This document shows positions 7,805 through 16,642 of a DNA stretch of 42,680 nucleotides, piece by piece; position 1 is the first letter of the stretch; each line of letters starts with the position of its first letter. The notes beneath the pieces are model-generated. The model was not told the DNA's origin and made no database searches. It was given only the letters and a program-made list of their open reading frames with translations. The DNA is from a virus. Where the stretch lies: the IMG/VR virus record IMGVR_UViG_3300005340_000021, positions 1-42,680 of that record. One strand, written 5' to 3'. Both the position numbers and the translations under genes were made by a program.

Positions 7805-9462
7805 GCGGCGTCCTTCAGGGTGGCGATGGCCTGCGCGCCATCCTTGGCCGCTCCGGCGCCGTCCTTGGCGACCTGTGCGGCGTTCAACTGCTGCTGGGCC
7901 TCGGCCTGCTGCTGGGCTTCCTGCGCCATCCGCTCGGCGGACTTCAGCGCCACGGCAGGGGCGTTCAGGTCGCGGCCCGTGATCCGCATGATCGACTCGC
8001 TGTCGATCACCATGGGCGAGGCCGGGTCCATCTGCTTCAGTTGCGCCTGGGTCATCATCAGGCGACCCACGCTGTCGAGCTGGCTGGAGCGCTGGGCCAC
8101 CGCAATCGGCGACAGGTACTCGACGTGCCATTTTTGGCCCGACAGCACCTCCGGCGGGGGCGGGAAGGGCGATCCGGGGCCGAACTTCATCCGCAGCGAG
8201 CGCTTCCACAGGATGTTGAAGGTGCGCTCGATCAGCGGCCCCAAAAACTCGCTCTGCAGGCGGGCCAGCATCGGCGACAGCAGGCGCATCTTCTCGTCGC
8301 GCTGCTGCAGGACGTAGGTGGCCGTGATCCCCTTGCCCGCCGCGGCCGGGTCTGTGGGATCGGACGGCATCATCATCCATTCGACGTAGAAGCCGCGCAT
8401 GATGGCGGACTGCAGCGCCGACAGCATGTTCTCGCCGATGTCGATGCGGCCTCGCGTCTCGATCGGCGTGATCCGCGCGGTCTGCGGGCTGTTTGCCCGG
8501 TAGAAGTTCTGCGAACCGGGGACCGTCTTGATCGGCAGCAGGTATCCGTCGTCGGGGATCTGCAGCGGCGGGTCAACCACCTTCTGGGCTGCCTTCACCA
8601 CCATCTTCATCAGTTCGTTCAGCATCTTCATGTCGGGCAGCATGGTCATGCCGGGGCCGCGACCGTAGATCTCGCCCGTGGTCTTGGAAAAGCGGCTCGT
8701 CAGGTAGGGGAAGTCGTCGAAACCGCTCTCGGCGATGATGTGGCCGTCCTCCTCCGAGACGTAGATGCTCTCGAAGGGCTTGTGCATGGCGTCGGTGCGG
8801 TCGGGATTGCGCTCCTTGCGCGGGCAGACGCGGTGCAGGAAGTGGAATTGCTTGTCGGAGCCGTCGTTATAGGCCTTGTTCACCTTATCGCCCGCGTTGG
8901 CACCCCATGCCTCCACGGCCTGCTTGGCGGTGTACTTCCAGCGCCGGATCAGGCCGTCCACGCGGTCCTCCTCGTTCTCGATCAGCACGCATTCCTTCAG
9001 ATGCCGGGTCGAGAACAGGATGCCGTTGCGGTCGCTCTCCAGTTCCGCCATGACGGCGGTGCCGATGGAGCCAAGGTCGAGGTAATACTCGTGGGACTGG
9101 CTGGCGAAGTTGTGCCTGGGGCCGTTGAAGATGGAATACATCTCCATGGAAACCTTATCGAGCCAGACGCGGACGTCGTACATCTGGTCGATGCGGTCCT
9201 CGTCGCAATGCAGCATGAACCACTGCAGCGTGGGCGACGTGAGGAGGCTGTGCAGGCCGTTGGCGAACTGCTGCAGGGCGAAGATCGGCGTCGAATCGTA
9301 AACCGCCTGATTGCGCTTCATGCCCGGCGAGCGCTGGACGGTGTAGTCGTTGCGCTCCGGCAGGCAAAGCTCGGTGATCTGCTGCCAGTGGTTTTTCCAC
9401 GTCCCGCGATCCGCGTCCTGACGGTTCCACTGGTCGATCACGCTGCGGGCACGCTCATCCAT
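7801..9462 (-). CDS. Portal protein (T7 gp8-like head-tail connector)
   Basis: The 553-residue portal forms the dodecameric channel through which DNA enters and leaves. Family features are the N-terminal Arg-Gly-Thr-Trp-Lys-Asn-His-Trp-Gln-Gln-Ile, then Leu-Pro-Glu-Arg near residue 35, Asp-Ser-Thr-Pro near 56, and Ala-Asn-Gly-Leu-His-Ser-Leu-Leu-Thr-Ser-Pro near 67-77. Later segments include Gly-Arg-Gly-Pro-Gly and Ala-Thr-Tyr-Val-Leu-Gln-Gln-Arg-Asp-Glu-Lys. The Ala/Gln-rich C-terminus (from about 520) is the usual helical barrel or crown. Length agrees with T7 gp8 (536). GGGAG sits five bases before the ATG. Confidence 0.93.
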   Translation of the reverse strand: MDERARSVIDQWNRQDADRGTWKNHWQQITELCLPERNDYTVQRSPGMKRNQAVYDSTPIFALQQFANGLHSLLTSPTLQWFMLHCDEDRIDQMYDVRVWLDKVSMEMYSIFNGPRHNFASQSHEYYLDLGSIGTAVMAELESDRNGILFSTRHLKECVLIENEEDRVDGLIRRWKYTAKQAVEAWGANAGDKVNKAYNDGSDKQFHFLHRVCPRKERNPDRTDAMHKPFESIYVSEEDGHIIAESGFDDFPYLTSRFSKTTGEIYGRGPGMTMLPDMKMLNELMKMVVKAAQKVVDPPLQIPDDGYLLPIKTVPGSQNFYRANSPQTARITPIETRGRIDIGENMLSALQSAIMRGFYVEWMMMPSDPTDPAAAGKGITATYVLQQRDEKMRLLSPMLARLQSEFLGPLIERTFNILWKRSLRMKFGPGSPFPPPPEVLSGQKWHVEYLSPIAVAQRSSQLDSVGRLMMTQAQLKQMDPASPMVIDSESIMRITGRDLNAPAVALKSAERMAQEAQQQAEAQQQLNAAQVAKDGAGAAKDGAQAIATLKDAA

Positions 9463-9463
9463 A

Positions 9464-9763
9464 TCAGCTCCCCAGCAACAGCTTCTTGTTGGTCGTCACC
9501 GCGCTCTCGTCCCCCATGCCCGAGGTGAGGATGGTGGAGGCGCGGCCCCTCGCATTGGCGGCGGCCGACTGCTGGGCAAGGGCTGCGGCAGCCACGGACG
9601 GGTCCTCGAGCTTGGGCGGTGCAGGAGGTGCCGACACCTGAGGCGTCGTGACCTGCCCACCTCCGCCTCCACCCCTGGATTGCGTCATCGTGTAGATGGT
9701 GCCCGCGGCGGTCGCGGCGAGCGTGGCGCCTGCAATGATGGTGGCCGTGCTTACGCCAGACAT
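9464..9763 (-). CDS. Small virion or assembly protein upstream of portal
   Basis: The 99-residue protein has a hydrophobic N-terminal stretch (about 6-24), then Gly6 and a Pro-rich linker. Its C-terminal end has Arg-Gly-Arg-Ala-Ser-Thr-Ile-Leu-Thr-Ser and Leu-Leu-Leu-Gly-Ser. The same end pattern is common in small proteins encoded next to portal genes in podoviruses, and the position corresponds to T7 gp7.3, a tail assembly protein. The ATG shares its A with the TAA of the cupin gene. Equivalence to gp7.3 is inferred from gene order. Confidence 0.65.
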   Translation of the reverse strand: MSGVSTATIIAGATLAATAAGTIYTMTQSRGGGGGGQVTTPQVSAPPAPPKLEDPSVAAAALAQQSAAANARGRASTILTSGMGDESAVTTNKKLLLGS

Positions 9764-10164
9764 TACGACCTCCGTGTTTGCAGCAGGTGGGGCTCGTCGG
9801 TGAACTCGGCCTCGGCTTCCTCGACCGTCCCCGCCTTTGTAGCAAAGAACATGGTGAGGTGCGCGCCAGTGGGGGAGAAGAAGGCCTGCTTGCGGCCGGG
9901 CGCAGCGGACAGGACGTGATAGCCGTGCAAGGCCACCGAGTTGGGATAGACGATCACGGTGCCGGAGACGATCACGACGGTCGGGATCTTGATCTCGACG
10001 CCGGTGATCAGCCCCTCGGCCGGGATCTCCACGGTGCGGACGTAGACCCCGGCATGGATGAAATGCTCCACCGGCAGCTTGACCTGCGGCATCTCGGCGA
10101 TGGATGCGGCTTCCAGGCGCCGAACCTGCGCCACGCCTTCCCTGGTCATGGCAAGGTCACGCAT
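9763..10164 (-). CDS. Cupin-like small protein
   Basis: The 133-residue protein has a beta-rich core: His-Phe-Ile-His-Ala-Gly-Val-Tyr (near 35-42), Ile-Pro-Ala-Glu-Gly-Leu, Val-Val-Ile-Val-Ser-Gly-Thr-Val, then His-Gly-Tyr-His and a Gly-Arg-Lys-Gln-Ala segment. This matches the small cupin-like proteins encoded beside acetyltransferase and portal genes in many podoviruses. Histidines 35 and 38 could bind metal, but no enzyme activity can be assigned. The start at 10164 overlaps the stop of the GNAT gene by eight bases, and the two are probably coupled. Confidence 0.65.
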   Translation of the reverse strand: MRDLAMTREGVAQVRRLEAASIAEMPQVKLPVEHFIHAGVYVRTVEIPAEGLITGVEIKIPTVVIVSGTVIVYPNSVALHGYHVLSAAPGRKQAFFSPTGAHLTMFFATKAGTVEEAEAEFTDEPHLLQTRRS

Positions 10165-10612
10165 CGGCCAGCCTCTTGAAGAAGACCACGTTGGTCTGAG
10201 TATAGCCCAGCAGCGGCAGAAGCTCGGCAAGGTGGCTGCCCACCGGGGCGCTCACGCCTAGGCCGGGCGAGCCCAGCGTCCGGGCCTTGGCCTCGGCATC
10301 CCGCAGCAGCCGGAGCCCGGCCCCGCTGGCGCGCTTGGCCTTGGCCACGAAGAAGCTCTCGGTCGCCGCCAGCACGCTGCCATAGTGGGGCAGTTCGGTG
10401 GTGACGATGGTGATGAAGCCGATCAGGCCGTCCTTGTCGATCGCCTCCAGGGTATGGAGGTGCCCCACGCCTTCCAGCCTGCGATAAAGCTCCATGTTGG
10501 GCGTCGGCCGGGGCAGGAAGGCATTGGCCGCCTCGTCGGCGTATTCCTCGATCAGGGCGAGGAAGTTGGGCGAGGCTTCGAGGGCCGGGATGGTGCTGGG
10601 CTGGACGATCAT
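10157..10612 (-). CDS. GNAT-family acetyltransferase-like protein
   Basis: The 151-residue protein fits the GNAT fold. Strands near residues 50-68 (Gly-Leu-Ile-Gly-Phe-Ile-Thr-Ile-Val) precede an acetyl-CoA loop-like helix (Gly-Ala-Gly-Leu-Arg-Leu-Leu-Arg-Asp-Ala-Glu). A C-terminal Leu-Gly-Tyr-Thr-Gln-Thr-Asn-Val-Val-Phe-Phe-Lys is typical of GNAT ends. The canonical Arg-x-x-Gly-x-Gly/Ala loop is not well conserved. Phages often carry such genes next to cupin and portal genes; the substrate is unknown. The ATG at 10612 overlaps the stop of the upstream gene (ATGA). Confidence 0.65.
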   Translation of the reverse strand: MIVQPSTIPALEASPNFLALIEEYADEAANAFLPRPTPNMELYRRLEGVGHLHTLEAIDKDGLIGFITIVTTELPHYGSVLAATESFFVAKAKRASGAGLRLLRDAEAKARTLGSPGLGVSAPVGSHLAELLPLLGYTQTNVVFFKRLADA

Positions 10613-11040
10613 ATGTTCACGACCTTTCCATCGGTCGTGATGCACCAGCCGTCAGGGCTCTGCATGCCGCCGTCCGTATCCGGGAAGCGCGGCAGGCCCG
10701 TGGGATAGGGTGGCAGGCTGGTCGGATAGTCGGGCTGGGTCGAAGGGACATAGCCCGCCAGTTCCTGCTCGGCGTTCAGTTCGTTGGCGAGCGCGAGGAT
10801 GGCAGGCACGTCCTCGGGCACCAGTGGGCGGCCGACGAGGATGTAGTATTGCTCGGCGGCGTCTCGCAGTGAGCGCTGGATCACGAGGCCGGGGAACAGG
10901 ATGTCGACCGCGCCCTGCACGTCATAGTCGGGAGAGGGGTCAGGAGCGGACACGACGAAATCTACGTCCCGGCTGCCGTTGTTCTGGAACTGGAGTATGC
11001 CATTGGAGTTGTTCCGCCAAATCAGGGGGGCTGTCGTCAT
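10609..11040 (-). CDS. Unknown protein downstream of tailspike, possible tail accessory
   Basis: The 143-residue protein begins with a beta-like segment (Ile-Leu-Gln-Phe-Gln-Asn-Asn-Gly), has a helical middle, and ends in a Pro/Tyr-rich stretch (about residues 100-125) that is probably unfolded. The start is uncertain: a GTG at 11043 sits next to the ATG at 11040, and AGGA lies four bases before the ATG. It follows the tailspike by 15 bp and may be a chaperone or small tail component; nothing specific is recognised. Confidence 0.6.
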   Translation of the reverse strand: MTTAPLIWRNNSNGILQFQNNGSRDVDFVVSAPDPSPDYDVQGAVDILFPGLVIQRSLRDAAEQYYILVGRPLVPEDVPAILALANELNAEQELAGYVPSTQPDYPTSLPPYPTGLPRFPDTDGGMQSPDGWCITTDGKVVNI

Positions 11041-11055
11041 CACTTCCTCATGGCG

Positions 11056-14000
11056 CTAGGCCACACGGTACGAACCTTCTGCAGAGATGACCGTCGCCTG
11101 CCCGGTCGCAACGCTGGTGGTTGTAAAGAGCGACGCCGCCAGGGCCGACCGCAGTCCAGCGAGCCGGAGGTAGGTCTGCCCGCCGACCGTCCGCGCCACG
11201 ACGTCGACAGTGCTGCCGGGGAAGGTAAGTTTGTTGTTGTTTTCCATCAACTGGCCGCCATCGTTTGAATCGAGCGCGGCATAGGGCAGCCCGGTGATGC
11301 GGACGCTGCCGCTCGATGTCGAGAACGTCGGGGTGAATGACAGGTCGAACTTGAACCAGACGACGTTGCCCACGCGCTGATATGCGCCCGTCTGCACGGT
11401 GTAGACGACAGAGAGATCGCCCACCGTGTCGAACTCGAACACAGGCGTCCATGTATCCTCAAGCAGATCAGGCGCCCAGCCGGTATTGCCCGTGCCGGTC
11501 GCTTTGGTCCATTTGCCGCCTGTCGCAGAATCGACATAGGACGAACCGGGCGAAGCTGTGACGACAGCCTCGGGCGATCCAGACCCAAACAGACTCATCA
11601 AGGAGTTGATGCCGTCATCGAAGCGCGAAACCACCGAGGCACCAAAGTCCTCGTAAGTGTAGTTGTTCCTGAACTGATTGCGCGTGCCGGGGTGGAAATT
11701 CAGAATTTCCCCGATCCGCGTGCCGCCAGTGTAGTTGTCATGCACGTCGAACATGCCCTCGCACTTGTTGATGATCGCGTAGTCTTGCGGGTCGATGTTA
11801 TCCTCTACCCAGTCGCCGCACTCGTTGCTGCCGATGTTGGCGGCGTTCGCGCCCTCGCAAAGCTCGACCGAAGCGCCGACGCGCAGGATGAAAACGGGGT
11901 CGGTGTCACTGATCGCATCGTAGGGTCCATCGTAGACAGAATCAGCCAGATCGAACACGGTGGAGCTTATCCTGACTGTCTCGAACCGCGTGTCGCGCAG
12001 CACGGGGACCGTCACCCCGGCCTTGGTCACATGGGTTAGACGCGTCACCTCAAGGTTCCTGATCCTGCTTTCGTACTTGGTCGTCACGCGAATGAGGCCG
12101 GTGCCATTGTCGGTCAGGCTAATGACGCTATCTGCCCAGTAGTCCTTGTTCTTGCTGTTGGCGGGGGTGAGTTGTGTGTTCGTGATCATAACGCCCGGCA
12201 TGTCGATGCGGGCCGCCGATAAGCCGTTGGCGCGCATGATGCTGTTGGCGACGCGCACGTTGCCTGTGCCCGGAGTCCGGTTATTCCACGTCCCTGTGCC
12301 CGGCGTGTAAACAGGATCGGGGTCGCTCTCGAATTGCTTCCAGATGGAGGGCGCTCCCTGTACGGGCGGCTGGCCGTGGAAGAGGTAGAGCGCCCGGAAC
12401 GAAAGATCGAACTCGGTGTCGCTGACCACGGTAACGAACCATCGTCCGTTGACCCGGTAGATCTCCGGGGAAGACAACACGCTGCCGACAAACACGGTCG
12501 GCAGGATGGGATCTTCATCTGGAACAATGATCGGATACGGCAATCCGTGCGGCGCGGTCGTCGTGATGCGAACCGTGCCGTTGAAGTCCGTCGCAGGCGT
12601 CTGGGTTGCGTCGGAGATGTTCTGGCCAAGCTGGGCATCGGCCACGACATTGAGGCCACACCCCCCGCCCGCCATGTAGCAGTTTGCGAAGCGATAGTCG
12701 CTGCCCGACTCGATCCGCACGGAGTCGCCGGAGCAATTCTCCAGGCCCCAGTTGACGAACATATAGCCGCCGTTATTGGAACCGGGATCGTCGGAACGAA
12801 TGACGAAACCGTCGCCACCAAACCCACCAGACGACTGAGTGAACTTGTTGCTGGCCGTGCGCCCCTCGAACAGGGCGATGATCGGCTGGAGGCTGCCATC
12901 GGTCTGGTACTGCGGCTGCAACCGCTCGAAGTTGAGGTACTGGTCTGTCGGCGGAACCGCTGCGAAGTGGAAGATCATTCCTTCTTTGGAAGCGCCGGGA
13001 TCAAACTCCATCCAGTAATCGTAAACGACCAATTCACCCGGCACCGATGCCGTTGTGGGTGAAGGCTCCAGCACCAGCTCGCCCGGCACCGACATCGCCC
13101 CAGGATTGACGGCAACGTGGTACTTGATGGCGGTGCTGATCGTGCCTTCAAGCGCCTCGGCGTCGGTCACGTCGTAGCCCGAGGGCGTGAAGCCGGTGAG
13201 GCTGAAAGTTCCGCCCGCAAACAGGGTCGTCTTCGCAGGTACATGATTCTGCACGGTCACGGTGGCGACGCCGGTCACTCCGGGCACCTGCGGATCGCTC
13301 GACGCCCATGTGACGGTGACAGCCGCCGTGTTCTCGATGGCAAAGTCGAGCGTCGTCCCGGTGCTGGTGTCCAGCGCCACCCAGCGCCCATTGAACGCAT
13401 CAGGGGTAGCTCCCCGGATGGTGAACGAATAGCCCACCGGGATGCCATGCGCGCCAGCAAAGGTCGCTGTTGCAACGCCTGCGGTCCACGTCAGGGAAAC
13501 GATCGGCGTCTGGCCGTTGTCGACCTGATCTTCCGTGCCCGCCACGAGCCACGAGTTGGCCGAGTTGAAGCGGCGCTTGAAGTAGACCAGCACCTGTTCG
13601 AGCGTGGCGACGTACAGCGCGACGGAGTAGTCGTCCTTGTGCCCGTCTGGAATGACGCGGATTTCAATATCCGCGGCGCCGAACGACACTTCATTGGCAT
13701 ACAGGCCCGCCGGATAACCGGGCTCGCCGATGTCAAGGCCGCGCCCGTCAACGTGCCATGCACAATCGCCACCAGCCGCACGGCTGCGGATGTTCTGCGT
13801 GTAGAGGCCCAGTCCCGACGTGAAGCCGATCAGGCGATAGCCCCTCTGGATGAACATGCCGCGCATGGCGCAGAAGGAGCTGCTATTCATGAACTTGATG
13901 AGGTAGCCACCGAGCGAACGATAGGCTCCGGCCGGGCCGCAGATCTCGAAATTACGCAACTCGGAATGATCGAAGCGCGTGCAGACGACGGCATCCATGC

Positions 14001-14778
14001 CGCAGAGGTATCGGGTCGGCGACGGGACTTCCTGCGATGCGTTCAGCGTGTAGGTGCCCGTACCGCCTGTTCCCGTTCCCAGTGCCGTGATCGTCTTGGT
14101 CGGCGTGTCGATGTCGTAGAAGGACATGCCGACTTCCAGCGCGCCGCTCTCGATGGAGGTCACGGTCAGTTCGTCGCCGGTGATGGTGCCGGTGAAGATG
14201 CAGTTGGGTGTCGTGGCGACAATGCGCGTGCCGCGATCGCTGCGTCCCTGCGAACTGAAGCCTTCGACGATGTAGGGGCCGAAGCCGCCGTCAAGCAGCC
14301 ATGTGCTGGTGATGTTGTAATCCCGGCGACCGAGCTGGATGGTGCCGCCGCGGCTGACGGCGCCTGTGCTGGTCTTCAGGAAGTCGACCGCGCCCTGGAT
14401 GGTGGCAAGATCGTCGCCGACGACGGTGAACCAGTCGGCATAGATGCGCCTCGGCACCGCAAGCTGGCGCGCCCATACGCCGAGATTGCCGTTTGGCGCG
14501 CTGTCCGGGGCGGCATAGAGGCCCTGCAAAGGATCGTCATTCACCGCGTCGGTCTGATTGCCGCTCAGGAAGACCCAGACGCCGCCGCCGCCATCGTTCA
14601 GTTCCCACCGGCCTCCCGTGACGACCAGACCGCTGGGGTCCTCTATGGCCGTGAGGTCGGCCAGAAGGTCTTTTACAACAGGGGCAGAAGCGGCAAGGGC
14701 CGCGAAGTTGGCGTCGAGCTGTTCGGCCGGAATGTCGCCCGGCGCATGGTCGGCGAAGGTGTACGGAACGAGGCCCAT
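11056..14778 (-). CDS. Tailspike, predicted beta-helix (pectate-lyase-like)
   Basis: The 1240-residue protein is the largest single-segment gene. The first 30 residues (Gly-Leu-Val-Pro-Tyr-Thr-Phe with Ala-Glu-Gln-Leu-Asp-Ala-Asn-Phe) resemble virion-attachment ends of phage fibres. Around 150-210 the pattern Asp-Asp-Leu-Ala-Thr-Ile-Gln-Gly-Ala and Gly-Gly-Thr-Ile-Gln-Leu-Gly marks the start of a right-handed beta-helix of the pectate lyase superfamily. The bulk is Thr/Val/Gly-rich with regular short strands, and a lectin-like end (after about 1130) is possible. It probably binds and may cut a capsule or O-polysaccharide. Catalytic residues cannot be told by eye. Confidence 0.82.
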   Translation of the reverse strand: MGLVPYTFADHAPGDIPAEQLDANFAALAASAPVVKDLLADLTAIEDPSGLVVTGGRWELNDGGGGVWVFLSGNQTDAVNDDPLQGLYAAPDSAPNGNLGVWARQLAVPRRIYADWFTVVGDDLATIQGAVDFLKTSTGAVSRGGTIQLGRRDYNITSTWLLDGGFGPYIVEGFSSQGRSDRGTRIVATTPNCIFTGTITGDELTVTSIESGALEVGMSFYDIDTPTKTITALGTGTGGTGTYTLNASQEVPSPTRYLCGMDAVVCTRFDHSELRNFEICGPAGAYRSLGGYLIKFMNSSSFCAMRGMFIQRGYRLIGFTSGLGLYTQNIRSRAAGGDCAWHVDGRGLDIGEPGYPAGLYANEVSFGAADIEIRVIPDGHKDDYSVALYVATLEQVLVYFKRRFNSANSWLVAGTEDQVDNGQTPIVSLTWTAGVATATFAGAHGIPVGYSFTIRGATPDAFNGRWVALDTSTGTTLDFAIENTAAVTVTWASSDPQVPGVTGVATVTVQNHVPAKTTLFAGGTFSLTGFTPSGYDVTDAEALEGTISTAIKYHVAVNPGAMSVPGELVLEPSPTTASVPGELVVYDYWMEFDPGASKEGMIFHFAAVPPTDQYLNFERLQPQYQTDGSLQPIIALFEGRTASNKFTQSSGGFGGDGFVIRSDDPGSNNGGYMFVNWGLENCSGDSVRIESGSDYRFANCYMAGGGCGLNVVADAQLGQNISDATQTPATDFNGTVRITTTAPHGLPYPIIVPDEDPILPTVFVGSVLSSPEIYRVNGRWFVTVVSDTEFDLSFRALYLFHGQPPVQGAPSIWKQFESDPDPVYTPGTGTWNNRTPGTGNVRVANSIMRANGLSAARIDMPGVMITNTQLTPANSKNKDYWADSVISLTDNGTGLIRVTTKYESRIRNLEVTRLTHVTKAGVTVPVLRDTRFETVRISSTVFDLADSVYDGPYDAISDTDPVFILRVGASVELCEGANAANIGSNECGDWVEDNIDPQDYAIINKCEGMFDVHDNYTGGTRIGEILNFHPGTRNQFRNNYTYEDFGASVVSRFDDGINSLMSLFGSGSPEAVVTASPGSSYVDSATGGKWTKATGTGNTGWAPDLLEDTWTPVFEFDTVGDLSVVYTVQTGAYQRVGNVVWFKFDLSFTPTFSTSSGSVRITGLPYAALDSNDGGQLMENNNKLTFPGSTVDVVARTVGGQTYLRLAGLRSALAASLFTTTSVATGQATVISAEGSYRVA

Positions 14779-14784
14779 ACAGGC

Positions 14785-15678
14785 CTACCGGAAGTAGGCG
14801 ACGATATAGGCCATGCCGTCGCCGCCATCACCTCCCGCGCCAGAATCGTGGGTGTCGCGTGCAGCACCGCCGCCACCGCCGCCTGACCCGCGGGCTCCGG
14901 CACCGCCGGGGCCGCCGTCCGCCGTCGTGCTGGCACCGCCACCGCCGCCGCCATAACCGGCAATGCCAGCCATGGTGGAATTGGCGCCGGGGGCACCTGC
15001 CGCACCCGCAGCAGCAGGGCCGGGAGGAACGGCAAGAGCCGGGTCCATCCAGCCTGCCCATTCGGACTGGAGGCCCAGCAGGGCAGAGTTGCCCGTCGTG
15101 ATGCCGCCACCGCTGCCTCCGGCTGCACCACCGCGCTGGAAGTTGGAGTTTCCGAGGCCGGTAAAGGCCAGATTGGTGGTAACGGAGGTGGCGCTAGGGA
15201 ATATCATTCCGCCCGTCTGAACGCCCGTCCCGCCCATCGACGTGCCATTGATCGCCGCCGTTCCGCCGCCTACCCCGCCTATGCCGCCGAACGCTGTCAG
15301 GTAGACGGTCGCCGGAGCCTTACCGAAGGTAGTTGCACCACCAGCCGTGCCGTTATTGCCGTTGGTCGAGTCCGTCGTCTGGGCCGTACCGCCCGTTCCC
15401 TTGGCGCCAATGACCACGGTGACGGTGGAGGTCGAGATTGCCGAGCGGGCGAAGGTATAGGTGACAGGGACCGACCCAACGCCCCCAACCCCACCAGACG
15501 CCGCGACGCCGGTATTGGAGACGCGGCCGGAACCGCCGCCGCCGCCTGCACCCCATAGCGTGACTTCGATGCGGGTCGCGCCTGCGGGGATCGTATAGAC
15601 GGTATCGCCTGCCGTGGTGATGGAGACGGCAGTGCCCGCGGCAGCCGCCGCGGTGATGGCGCCCGTGCCCCGCAGCAT
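14785..15678 (-). CDS. Glycine-rich tail fibre protein
   Basis: The 297-residue protein starts with a beta segment (Tyr-Thr-Ile-Pro-Ala-Gly-Ala-Thr-Arg-Ile-Glu-Val-Thr-Leu-Trp-Gly-Ala), followed by several runs of five to seven glycines separated by short beta stretches. It ends Gly-Met-Ala-Tyr-Ile-Val-Ala-Tyr-Phe-Arg. This layout is that of the glycine-rich fibre tip found in many phages, which may pack as polyglycine-II helices as in T4-type gp38 adhesins. The C-terminus of the fibre at 34920-36275 has the same build. It lies seven bases before the tailspike, so both probably form one receptor-binding module. Confidence 0.78.
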   Translation of the reverse strand: MLRGTGAITAAAAAGTAVSITTAGDTVYTIPAGATRIEVTLWGAGGGGGSGRVSNTGVAASGGVGGVGSVPVTYTFARSAISTSTVTVVIGAKGTGGTAQTTDSTNGNNGTAGGATTFGKAPATVYLTAFGGIGGVGGGTAAINGTSMGGTGVQTGGMIFPSATSVTTNLAFTGLGNSNFQRGGAAGGSGGGITTGNSALLGLQSEWAGWMDPALAVPPGPAAAGAAGAPGANSTMAGIAGYGGGGGGASTTADGGPGGAGARGSGGGGGGAARDTHDSGAGGDGGDGMAYIVAYFR

Positions 15679-16017
15679 CTAGGCCCCCTGTCCGGGGGTG
15701 ATGTAGGCCGTGGCGGTGCCCGAGGTGCAGATGTAGCCGATGAAGGCGGTGGTCTGTGCCATCTCGAAGATCTCGGTATTTCCTGCCGGGACCGGGATCG
15801 AGGGGCTGCCGGTAATGGCGGCAGCGGCCGCGGCCGCGCTGATGCCCTGGTTGATCCAGATGGTGTCGGAGCCCAGGTTCACTACGCGCATGGTGCCCGG
15901 AATGTTGGGATTGGTGGCGCGCGGCGCGGTGATGGCGATGGTCTGGGGCGAGGCGGTGCCCGACAGGGTGAGCGTGTTGCCCGTCGCGATGAACGGGCGG
16001 ACGTCGGTGTGCTGCAT
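15679..16017 (-). CDS. Small beta-rich virion-type protein
   Basis: The 112-residue protein is Thr/Ala/Gly/Ile-rich with regular beta-like segments (for example Thr-Leu-Thr-Leu-Ser-Gly-Thr-Ala) and the motif Leu-Gly-Ser-Asp-Thr-Ile-Trp-Ile-Asn-Gln-Gly. It resembles small structural proteins that accompany tail fibre genes. The ATG shares a base with the stop of the upstream gene, and its TAG abuts the ATG of the glycine-rich fibre. It is probably a fibre-attachment or head-fibre protein; this is inferred from neighbours. Confidence 0.6.
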   Translation of the reverse strand: MQHTDVRPFIATGNTLTLSGTASPQTIAITAPRATNPNIPGTMRVVNLGSDTIWINQGISAAAAAAAITGSPSIPVPAGNTEIFEMAQTTAFIGYICTSGTATAYITPGQGA

Positions 16018-16343
16018 CAGGTCATCCTCACTTCGACGCCTGCGGTGGGACCTTCGGTCTGGAAGGGCCAATCGCAGGTGAGCGCCGTGGTGGCGACCGC
16101 GAGGATGGTGCGGACGCCGTTGTTGAGCGCCGAGTTCCAGATGATGATCTGGTCGTTGACGGCAAAGCCCGCGGCCACGAAGTCGGAGGCGGCGTCGGTG
16201 ATCGTGGTGCTGGAGAAGGTGGCCGAGACGATCAGGCGCTTGTTGAGGCCGACGTCGCGGGTGTACTTGTTGTTGGGGAGCCGGGTTTCTGGGCGGTTCT
16301 TGTAGAAGCCCTGCCGCTGGCGGGTGCCGTTTTCTTCCATCAT
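16017..16343 (-). CDS. Small virion-type protein upstream of fibre genes
   Basis: The 108-residue protein has a basic, polar N-terminus (Gln-Gly-Phe-Tyr-Lys-Asn-Arg-Pro) and then beta-rich Thr/Ser/Ala segments with Asp-Trp-Pro-Phe-Gln near residue 92. Two ATGs (16343 and 16340) are possible starts; the first overlaps the stop of the zinc-ribbon gene. The composition fits a small virion component of the receptor-binding block. No family is recognised. Confidence 0.6.
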   Translation of the reverse strand: MMEENGTRQRQGFYKNRPETRLPNNKYTRDVGLNKRLIVSATFSSTTITDAASDFVAAGFAVNDQIIIWNSALNNGVRTILAVATTALTCDWPFQTEGPTAGVEVRMT

Positions 16344-16513
16344 GGCCTCGCTTGGAACTCGCCGCACCAGTCGGTCGAGTCCTTGGGGACGGTATCTGGA
16401 TACCTCCGGCACTGGCCGGACCTCGTGATGCCGCCCGGCAGAGGCACGGCGTCCTTGTAGAACCTGCAGCGGGCGCAGGCGTCCAGAAGGGCGGGGGGCT
16501 TCTTGCGCGGCAC
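16340..16513 (-). CDS. Short four-cysteine zinc-ribbon-like protein
   Basis: This 57-residue protein starts at GTG (16513), with AGGA eight bases upstream. It has Cys-Ala-Arg-Cys at 13-16, Gly-Gln-Cys-Arg-Arg near 33-37 and Asp-Trp-Cys-Gly-Glu-Phe near 48-53, a four-cysteine arrangement likely to hold one zinc. I know this Cys-x2-Cys...Cys...Trp-Cys-Gly-Glu pattern from small phage and prophage proteins of unknown role. The stop overlaps the next start. It is the first gene of the leftward receptor-binding block and is divergent from hldD. Confidence 0.65.
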   Translation of the reverse strand: MPRKKPPALLDACARCRFYKDAVPLPGGITRSGQCRRYPDTVPKDSTDWCGEFQARP

Positions 16514-16642
16514 GGAACAATCCTACCCCACGCGCTAAGTTCTCGCAATCCAAGGCGGTTGGGCGTAGGATGGCAGGCGGCCGGAGCGGCGATTGCCTCG
16601 CCTACCCCGGCCTATCACAGCGCACCACAGGAGCAACGCGCC

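Noticed and set aside
13117-14886. A 589-codon plus-strand frame opposite the tailspike
   Set aside because: Low-complexity Arg/Gly/Ala translation, no ribosome site, and the minus-strand spike explains the region.
16514-16642. A TTGCGA-17-TAGGAT promoter for the leftward zinc-ribbon gene
   Set aside because: The -10 box overlaps the ribosome site and leaves too little room before the GTG, so it is probably chance.
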